Assembly (NCBI RefSeq): GCF_026914265.1
Contig: NC_069131.1
Coordinates: 8,944,001 to 9,008,000 of the forward strand
Length of the DNA stretch: 64,000 nt
Direction: 5' to 3'
Source of the DNA: Mya arenaria
Taxonomy: Eukaryota; Mollusca; Bivalvia; Myida; Myidae
Each line of letters begins with the position of its first letter. Position 1 is the first letter of the stretch. Below, one piece after another: positions 57,020 to 64,000 of this stretch. Both the position numbers and the translations under genes were made by a program. The notes under the pieces are model-generated. The model was given only the letters and a program-made list of their open reading frames with translations, did no database searches and was not told the origin of the DNA.

Positions 57020-58189
57020 TCAAAAGGCCACCACAATTGCCACAACGATGTCATGACATCGTTGTGGCAATTGTGGTGGCCTTTTGTACCACAGTTTTAC
57101 AATAAACATTCGAATATGTTTATAACAGTTTAAGTCAAATATATCATACACTGTTGCTCTACTTTCACGCGGTTGCAAAATTCTGAATAGACTAAAATCA
57201 TCGTCTGACAAAGTTCGTGCTGACCATAATGAGGTATCTTTCAATGAAACAATAGTTTTAGCTATATGTTTCCATTGACGTCTACAGGGAATTCGTTCTG
57301 GATTAACTAAAGCATTGTTGATAAAGCTTTGAAGCCCATATGTACATAGGATTTTACATATATCAGGAATAAAACCTAAAGAAACATTTCTATCTGTTAC
57401 AAACTGAAAGTATCGTCGTAGAAAAATATTCTTAGTGGTGCATTTAGAGTCTAGACAAAGTATCAAATGTAAGAATAGCAAGTTCTTAATGATCACCGAT
57501 GAATACAATTTATGAAGCCCAAGCATTGATTCACACATGAAAAAATGAAATCCCTGAATTTTCTTAACCATAAAATGCTGTAAGCGATTAACTGAAGCTA
57601 TATCGCTTTGTACAATATTATTCCATAATTCACTACAAAAGAGAACAATTAGCATTATGATTTTAACATAGAGATTATCAGAAACTAATTTATTAAGACC
57701 ATGTGAATGTACACCTTGAGCAGTCATTGCAAAAAATGCATTTTTAGCTTTTTGGCATCTCTCTTCAATTTGTGCTTTGCACTTCATGTTAGAAACTTGT
57801 TTCACACCCAGGTGGTTCGCACTATTAGTTTGAGGGATTATCTGGTCACCATACATTATTTCTGACTTGTTTACATTCATGTCTATTCGCCATGACTTAC
57901 AGTAGCGATATACAATGTCCATCATTTTCTGAAGATTCAAGGTAGATAGCGCCAACAGGGCAATATCATCGGCGTATGCAGGATTGCCGGACTTGGTTGA
58001 AAGAACACAGCAGCCTTTGTTACTGATCTCAAGATCTCTCAGAAGGTTGTCGACGTAGATTAAATAGTAAAATGTAGATAAAACACCTCCTTGGCGAACT
58101 GATTTTTGTATGTTTATGCTATCTGATGTATCGCCATTAAGCTTAACAACGCATTTAAGATTGCTATAAGATGCTTTGACTCGGAGGGA
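57020..58189 (-). mobile_element. 5'-truncated non-LTR retrotransposon (LINE), reverse transcriptase C-terminal part
   Basis: One minus-strand frame is open for 389 codons, from an in-frame TAG at 58192-58190 down to the stop at 57020. It begins inside the reverse transcriptase palm: VRQGGVLSTFYYLIYVDNLL matches the RQG..L..Y.Y.D block, and AYADDIALLA carries the catalytic YADD. Next comes the thumb region, with NVNKSEIMYG and LGV as in the usual N..K...M and LG blocks, then the long C-terminal part typical of Jockey/CR1-like elements. The N-terminal palm, the endonuclease and any ORF1 are missing, so it is a dead 5' truncation. The last 20 or so codons lie in a 64-nt palindrome that joins it to a satellite. 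Confidence 0.85.
57022..57085. repeat. 64-nt perfect palindrome
   Basis: The 32-nt half aaaaggccaccacaattgcc, then ACAACGATGTCA, is followed with no spacer by its exact reverse complement, centred between 57053 and 57054. It sits at the junction of the 24-bp satellite and the LINE fragment, overlapping the LINE frame's 3' end. Confidence 0.97.
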
Positions 58190-58660
58190 CTACCAATTGG
58201 TTGGGAAACATTTTGCTCATTTCAAATCTGTCACATATTGAAGGCGAGACGAGTCATGGTTTTTCTCTTATATATTTTACATCGGTGTTATTTCCCTTGG
58301 GTAGTGTGTTACATTGAATTCATTTTTGGCTTCCGGCCGGTGGCAGGCAACATATCGTGCATGTGAACAGTTACACACACATATACATTGGTTTTCAGGA
58401 CATGAGGTTCTAGTTTACGATCAGCAGTCTTATGAAGTCTGTCCTCGCAGTAGTTTGAAAAGAATATGATACACGAACGAATTTGACGAACGAACCTGCC
58501 GTGGTATGTTGCCCTTGACGATGACCCATTTAGGGTGTTAGAACGTCACGGTCATGCAATTCTTCAGATAACTTGATCCGTGCAATAATACGAGGACGAT
58601 TTATGTACGACTATGATACTTGGGTGGTGGATTGCCCTGTAATTGAGATGAACCAAGGAA
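58190..58660. other. Intergenic, nothing recognised
   Basis: Sequence upstream of the LINE truncation point. No frame or repeat of note. Confidence 0.4.
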
Positions 58661-59142
58661 CAGTGTCTATACCACGTGATAAATTGCGTCATAAATGCTT
58701 CGTCGGAAGGCTATATTTTGCTTGGATTGAAGACTTTAAACAAAGATAACTTCACTATTTCTTCACCATTTTAAATACAACATTTCGTAGTCTACGCCGC
58801 TTAAATAGCCCCGCATTCGGTCTTTTCCCAGAGTTTGATTGAGAGTTAAGTTTCTTAAAACACTTCAACAAACCTTTTCACAAAACGGCCGTCTGACGGA
58901 GCACTGTCAAAATATAATTTTGGAAACAGGTTTGTCCAAGTGTTTGATGAAACTAATCACCTTATCAAACTTCGGTAATAAAACAAAGGCGGGGCTCTTT
59001 AACCGGCATAGACTGTCCTTTGTTTTATTTAAAATGGTGTAGTAAAGGAAAAGTTATCTTTGATTTAAGTCTTTATTTTAAGCTAAATGTTGCCTTCCGA
59101 CGTAGCATATATGACGTAATTTATCACGTGGTATACACACAC
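58661..59142. mobile_element. 482-bp MITE, TATACCACGTGATAAATT family, copy 2
   Basis: Terminal inverted repeats CAGTGTCTATACCACGTG and CACGTGGTATACACACAC continue about 60 bp inward, as in the copy at 20383-20688. The interior is longer. The short plus frames inside have no coding features. Confidence 0.85.
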
Positions 59143-59727
59143 AGAAGTAAGTTGTCACAGATCGAAGTCTCACTTCAACAGTCGGTGACCTGTTATTGTG
59201 TCCGGATCCATTTTAAGGCTTATATATTTGAAAACTGTGCAACTATTAATCCATGCATTTCTTAAAACACCTTGTTTCCGACAAAGTGGCACTTATTATT
59301 TTTTTATTTGACTAACATTTCTTTTTGATTGGAGAGCGACTTGATCGAGGACCATGTAGTTGCATTACTAGAGTGGTTTACATGATCTGTGCATGACCCA
59401 CATTTTATTCCGAGTAAATAGTTCGAAATTTAAGGTCCAAGTGTTGTTTTGAAAATCAGAACACATATATGCAAATAATTCGAGAACGACTTTACCATTC
59501 AAATTCAATGGCATGCTGGACTTGACCACTTGATGCTTTTGACAAAACGGCATATAGGGGAACATTATATTTTAATAAAATCTTTTCAGCAACATAATTT
59601 GATGATATCTTTGCGACGTTTCAGCTGCAAATTTAGCAAAACTGAATTATCTTTTCTTACTATGAAGATAGCAAACGTCTCTTTTGAGTTCGAACCATTT
59701 TAACGACGTAAACTGATAAAATTTTCT

Positions 59728-60527
59728 CCCACCTTAGATAAGTAGAAAATTTGGCCGTGCTGGAAATTCTTATCACCCACCTCAGATAAGTAGATCCAAA
59801 AATTTGGCCATGCTAGAAATTCTGATCTTGCCCCCTAGGGCAAAGATAAAACAAGTACTCGTATGGAACTTTTTTATTGTCATCCCACAATAACCTCCCT
59901 TGTTGAAGACCGTCGTCAGTAGCATCCATTCGGAACTCCTCGGCCATTTTTATCGAAAACAACATCGGATGTTTATGGACGGTTTACAAAGTCAGAAATC
60001 GGTACACTTTAAGTCCGCTGCAAATTTAGCGCGTAGAAATTTAATTTAGCAGTTAAACTTAATGAAATATTGGGAATCTTGAATATGTTTGCAATAATAC
60101 ACTTCACTGGCAATCAATTTAAACTATGATCAATAAATTCAAGCTAAAACACTACATATAATTATTAACGATATAATTCAAAATTTTACTACTTCTACTG
60201 ATGTACCGGAATCCATCCGAGGTTGTTTTCGATAAAAATGGCCGAGGAGCTCCGAATGCTGTAGCATCATGGAAACCGTGTCTTGGGGCAATATAAAAAA
60301 TCCAAATTCATTATTTCTCGCTTCAAAAGGCATCGTGAATTTTTTTCGCGCTCCATTGAGGAAATAATGCTGTATATATATATATATAATCTATATAAAT
60401 CTATACACACATTATTTTCAATACGCATAAAAGAGTTCCAACGAAAAAATACATTTTTATTTTGTTAAATTGAGGTAGGAGAAAAAGCGTGGCCAATTTT
60501 TATGTATCTTCTTATCTGAGGTGGGAG
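59728..60527. mobile_element. Larger inverted-repeat element with CTCCCACCTTAGATAAG ends, hosting a nested MITE
   Basis: The left end reads ctcccaccttagataagtag and the right end, inverted, cttatctgaggtgggag. The left end is itself partly duplicated (59732 and 59779, both followed by AATTTGGCC). The element at 59927-60260 lies inside. Confidence 0.5.
59927..60260. mobile_element. 334-bp MITE with CATTCGGAACTCC ends and 8-bp target duplication
   Basis: The left end cattcggaactcctcggcca is answered by tggccgaggagctccgaatg at the right. Flanking GTAGCATC at 59919-59926 and 60261-60268 is an 8-bp direct repeat, the target-duplication size usual for hAT elements. Related ends occur in both arms of the gene duplication. 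Confidence 0.75.
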
Positions 60528-60783
60528 TAAAACCTTTCTTACACTATTGGCCATGGAAGATACTTATAATCTTGTATTAGGACATTCCGGTTATAACGTT
60601 AGCTAACCAAATCCCCACAATTGTTACGTAATGGTGATTTGTTTAATATGAACTGATCACATTTCAATGTAAATGCAACACGCTTAAACATTGCCAATTG
60701 GTAAAGCATTTGACTAAAATTAATCCCCGCAAATTTAATTTGACCTATACACTCGGACATACACCGAGCCGCTCGTGTAAGAT

Positions 60784-60874
60784 AGGTTCATCCCGACCCT
60801 CGCGCAGGGTGTTGTGTGGAAACTCGGTAATACTCGTTTCCGCGAAACACCCTTCGCTTGCGCTGGGATAAACC
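60784..60874. mobile_element. Short imperfect palindromic repeat
   Basis: The text aggttcatcccgaccctcgc and the inverted partner gcgctgggataaacc bracket GC-rich DNA with CAGGGTGTT and AACACCCTT. It looks like a small MITE. Confidence 0.5.
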
Positions 60875-61221
60875 ATTGTTGAACTTCTCCTATTGGTATT
60901 TAAAAGTATTTGACCAAAATTAATAACCGCTTTGGTAAAGACGTTTAAGAATGATATTTATAAGATTTAACTTCGCTCTGAAACAGATCAACAACCAAAT
61001 TGCGGTACACATTATGGCAATGAAGCTTTTGTTCGTTTTGACTGCAGACGTTACGAAATGCAGCGTTTTGGTAAAAAATATAAACATATTTTCAGGACCG
61101 CAGGTAAACTCGTCCCCATAGCTAAAAACGTTTTCACGACGTATAAATGACGTTTTGACAAGCTGGAATGTTCTGACTATAATGGTAACAAGTATAAACA
61201 TCCCCCATTACATAAAGAAGT

Positions 61222-61322
61222 TGAGCGTGTGTGAGTGCGTGCGTGTGTGCGTGTGCGTGTGTGTGTGTGTGCGTGCGTGAGTGTTTGTGTGTGTGTGTGT
61301 GTGTGTGCGTGCGTGTGTTTGT
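61222..61322. repeat. (GT)n microsatellite with GCGT variants
   Basis: About 100 bp of GT interrupted by GCGTGCGT words. Confidence 0.93.
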
Positions 61323-63314
61323 GCATAAGAGTACATTATAGGTTTCCTTTTATAGATTTAGTCGAACTAAATGTCTATATGGTGTTAATGAAATATCTCC
61401 CACGATGTTATTACTCGCTAAGATTCATACACCGCATTTGCTATGTGTGTGAAATTCGCAGTTAAACCCTGCAATTGTTAATACATATAGTCAACACCTC
61501 CATAGCTGGCAGTATGGTATAGGATGGTGAACAACATGATGTAGAGGAATGAATTAAAAAAATAGAGTTTGTTTCACCAATCCTGACCACTGGCTGTTCA
61601 GGTTAAAACGTCGCTAATTATACACCTAAAACCAAGATCGTGTTGGCAAAATCGTAAAGGCACCAAAGGAAAACCCGCCATAAAAAACGCTTTATAGAAA
61701 CACAAAAAGGCGCCAAACGACAAACTCGCCTCATGGAGATTTCCAGGCGTCTTAAACAATTATTAAGGGTATGGTATAAGCGCACGAGAACCTACTATCC
61801 TATCACACAAAATGTTTTGTTAGAAACTTTAAATCAAGTTCTTGACGTACAACTTCTTTTACTTATTTCAATTTGACTTATATATTCTGACATACACCTT
61901 AAGACTTATGACTAACTGTATGAAGGTCATAAATGATTATACTAATAAACATGAACAACAATTTTAGAAATACATTTACTGCGTTTGTGTAAGCATCTGA
62001 CCAGTCAACTAAATACACATCATATTATACACTTTTAGAAACAATTCACACACAGTAAATACATTTGAGAATTATAACAAAACAGTAAGATCTCTATGAT
62101 ATACATAAACAATTAACGTTTGAAAATATATACAATTCTATTTAATTTTGTATCATATTTCTTATTTAGATAAGCAATCGAACATGATCAATTTACACAA
62201 AAGATCCATCAAAAACTGTTGTTGTTTTTTCAACTATTTAAAAAATAGCCAAGTCTTGCCAGTTCCGAAAGTGAATGATCAATTCACTGACCAAAACCAC
62301 ATTTCCTCGTGCTGACTTACAGTGCCACATTGCTTTCATTATATTTAATTTGGGAAATTAATTTTCATCTAATTCGAAAACACAAACTAATAGAATAACA
62401 TTTACATAAGCAAACTCTACATAAGAGCTAAGGTGTTGCTTATAAATAACAGTTAAGCCAAAGATGTTCCAAGAAACCTTGGAAACCTTGATCTGCTGCA
62501 AGCCCCAATTTCCGGAAACATCTTCAGCGTAACAAGATTAAGTATCATATTTCATAATATCATAATGGTTTGACCTCAATTCTATAATCCAAAAGATAAA
62601 TTTTCAATATTATTTTTAAACTTAGTGCCATGGTAAGTCTCAAACTCGTTAAAAGCAGCTAATTTTGTTATCTACTATGTAATTGAGTGAAATTTTCTTT
62701 CACATTTAAATAAAACTTGTTTACACAGTTCCATAAGATATATATGAATTTCGACTTGGTCGTGTACGGTCAAATTGTTGCTACATCCATATATGTGTAC
62801 ATTGTAACCTCTCTTGATGGAGACAATCTTTAATCTTCATGGAACTTTCACAGAACGAGTGTAACAAAATCATATTGCTCGACCCGAAGGCGCGTCTATA
62901 GGGATATATGTTAAAGTGACACATTTATTCAAAATCAATATATACACATGTATAACAAACATCAATTTGACAAATAATATATTTATTGAAAACATTAAGT
63001 ACTGATAACAAGATTGTAAGGGACGCAGTGCCGAAGCACTTTTTTGCTGACATATTTAAATATTGGACAGTCCATTCCTCAAATATTGGGCAGTTTAAGT
63101 AAAAATAAAGTACGGGACGCAGTTCAATAACCAATTACAGTACAAAAAGAACAATGGATGACGTCACAAACAAGTTTTAAGAATAACTTTAAGATTGTAA
63201 GAAGAGTGAATACTTTTCAATAACACATTTCCTGCAACTCTCCGACAACTATGTTGTTAAGGAACCGTTTGCAAGTCTATGAAAAGATAAACCACCGATA
63301 TTGTATATATATAT
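61323..63314. other. Intergenic, one dispersed-repeat copy
   Basis: No gene recognised. The interval 62908-62975 is an inverted copy of the repeat at 37350-37436 and 39962-40048 (gttaaagtgacac, then attcaaaatcaatatataca). Confidence 0.5.
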
Positions 63315-63395
63315 AAAAGGATAATTTTGTTGTTATAGCCGTCTGGCGAATAAGAAATATTAGCCAGACGGCTATAACAACAAAATTATCCTTTT
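63315..63395. repeat. Perfect hairpin, 33-bp stem and 15-nt loop
   Basis: The left arm starts aaaaggataattttgttgtt and ends GCCGTCTGGC. The right arm is its exact reverse complement, and the loop is GAATAAGAAATATTA. It could be a very small or internally deleted foldback element. Confidence 0.95.
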
Positions 63396-63637
63396 CATTT
63401 AGACTGGTCGCCGGTCAGACGCAGTGGTTATTTCCCTTTGTCAAGTGAAAGCAATGTGCTTGAAAATCGCAATTTACTCACCCGCATACCGGTCGTAGCT
63501 TTTATCGATAGTAACCACATGGTTCATGTATAGCCCTTAGCGTTATACTCAGATTACTGAAATAGGCAAACATTAGGCGAGCACACACCTGGGCCCTGTT
63601 TCAGTAATGATCGTAAGGCTTAAGATCATAACTTATA

Positions 63638-63970
63638 GTAATTTACATTTTTTCTGACCGTTCCAAGGCGGTACCTAACAATCCCTGATAAACACACCTA
63701 GCGTTTTTATATTTAAATAGAAAATTTAAGAATTGCTAATTTAAACGAGATTATGGCAATAACTTGAGAGGCAAATGTTGGGTGAAATACCTAAATATAT
63801 GATGACGTTCAAACGTTTACATTATTGATTTATTCGGGATTGTTGGGATAAGAGTGAGGTTGTGCACACAAACTGGTTTAAATCCCCAGTAAATTTACAT
63901 TTTACTGACCGTTCCAAGGCGGTAACTAACCATCCTTGATAAACATACCTAGTTTAGATATTTATAGTAT
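63638..63970. repeat. Direct duplication of about 80 bp, 251 bp apart
   Basis: The text ctgaccgttccaaggcggta, then CTAAC and CCTGATAAACA, occurs at 63638-63720 and again at 63889-63970 with a few changes. It may be the ends of an element with direct repeats; the window stops soon after. Confidence 0.7.
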
Positions 63971-64000
63971 ATATGCACTGTACTGTTTGTGGAGTTTTGT

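Noticed and set aside
54046..57133. Many overlapping reading frames of 70-311 codons on both strands
   Set aside because: All are translations of the 24-bp unit, change phase at 25-bp units, and lack flanking gene structure.

Overview
The window looks like animal nuclear DNA, most likely from a bivalve or other mollusc. It is AT-rich, its genes have introns with GT-AG borders, and it is crowded with tandem satellites, small inverted-repeat transposons, tRNA-derived SINEs and a truncated LINE. I saw nothing bacterial (no operons or ribosome-binding sites). The taxon is inferred from repeat style, not proven.

The main find is a family of three small secreted-peptide genes that share one exon layout: copy A (+, 1451-4338), copy B (-, 22251-18582) and copy C (-, 48494-46460). 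Exon 1 is 70 nt in all three and encodes a signal peptide. Exon 2 is 71 nt in all three and encodes an acidic helix with the core EILEAVERAL (EVLEAVERAL in B). Exon 3 is 146-152 nt and encodes an acidic segment with six cysteines that ends in basic residues. In A and B a fourth exon follows a Lys-Arg site and encodes a short, strongly cationic peptide: Trp/Arg-rich in A (GWWWRPRQSFYPR) and Pro/Arg/Ile-rich in B (WPRIPRIPHIPIR). The prepro part is nearly the same in A and B, while the C-terminal peptide differs almost completely. This is the usual pattern of antimicrobial-peptide precursors. I do not recognise a described family with this combination.

A and B lie in the arms of a large inverted duplication (about 1265-6460 and 16465-22440). 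Between the arms is a 6.2 kb satellite of 25-bp units with nested higher-order duplications. Arm B has since gained at least two small transposons that arm A lacks. Copy C is a diverged paralogue with no recognisable cationic exon; composite satellite arrays flank it on both sides.

The rest, left to right: a broken RING-finger coding locus at the left edge (1-844, -); a 46-bp satellite (23.8-26.8 kb); a second, unrelated 46-bp satellite (28.5-29.1 kb); MITEs and SINEs (27-31 kb); a long stretch with no recognised gene (31-37 kb); a 24-bp minisatellite with long spurious reading frames (37.5-39.2 kb); a 60-bp satellite split by a 1,385-bp foldback transposon with a 9-bp target duplication (42.2-44.4 kb); a second 24-bp satellite (54.2-57.0 kb) meeting a 64-nt perfect palindrome and a 5'-truncated LINE reverse transcriptase (57.0-58.2 kb); then MITEs and a 33-bp perfect hairpin up to the right edge.
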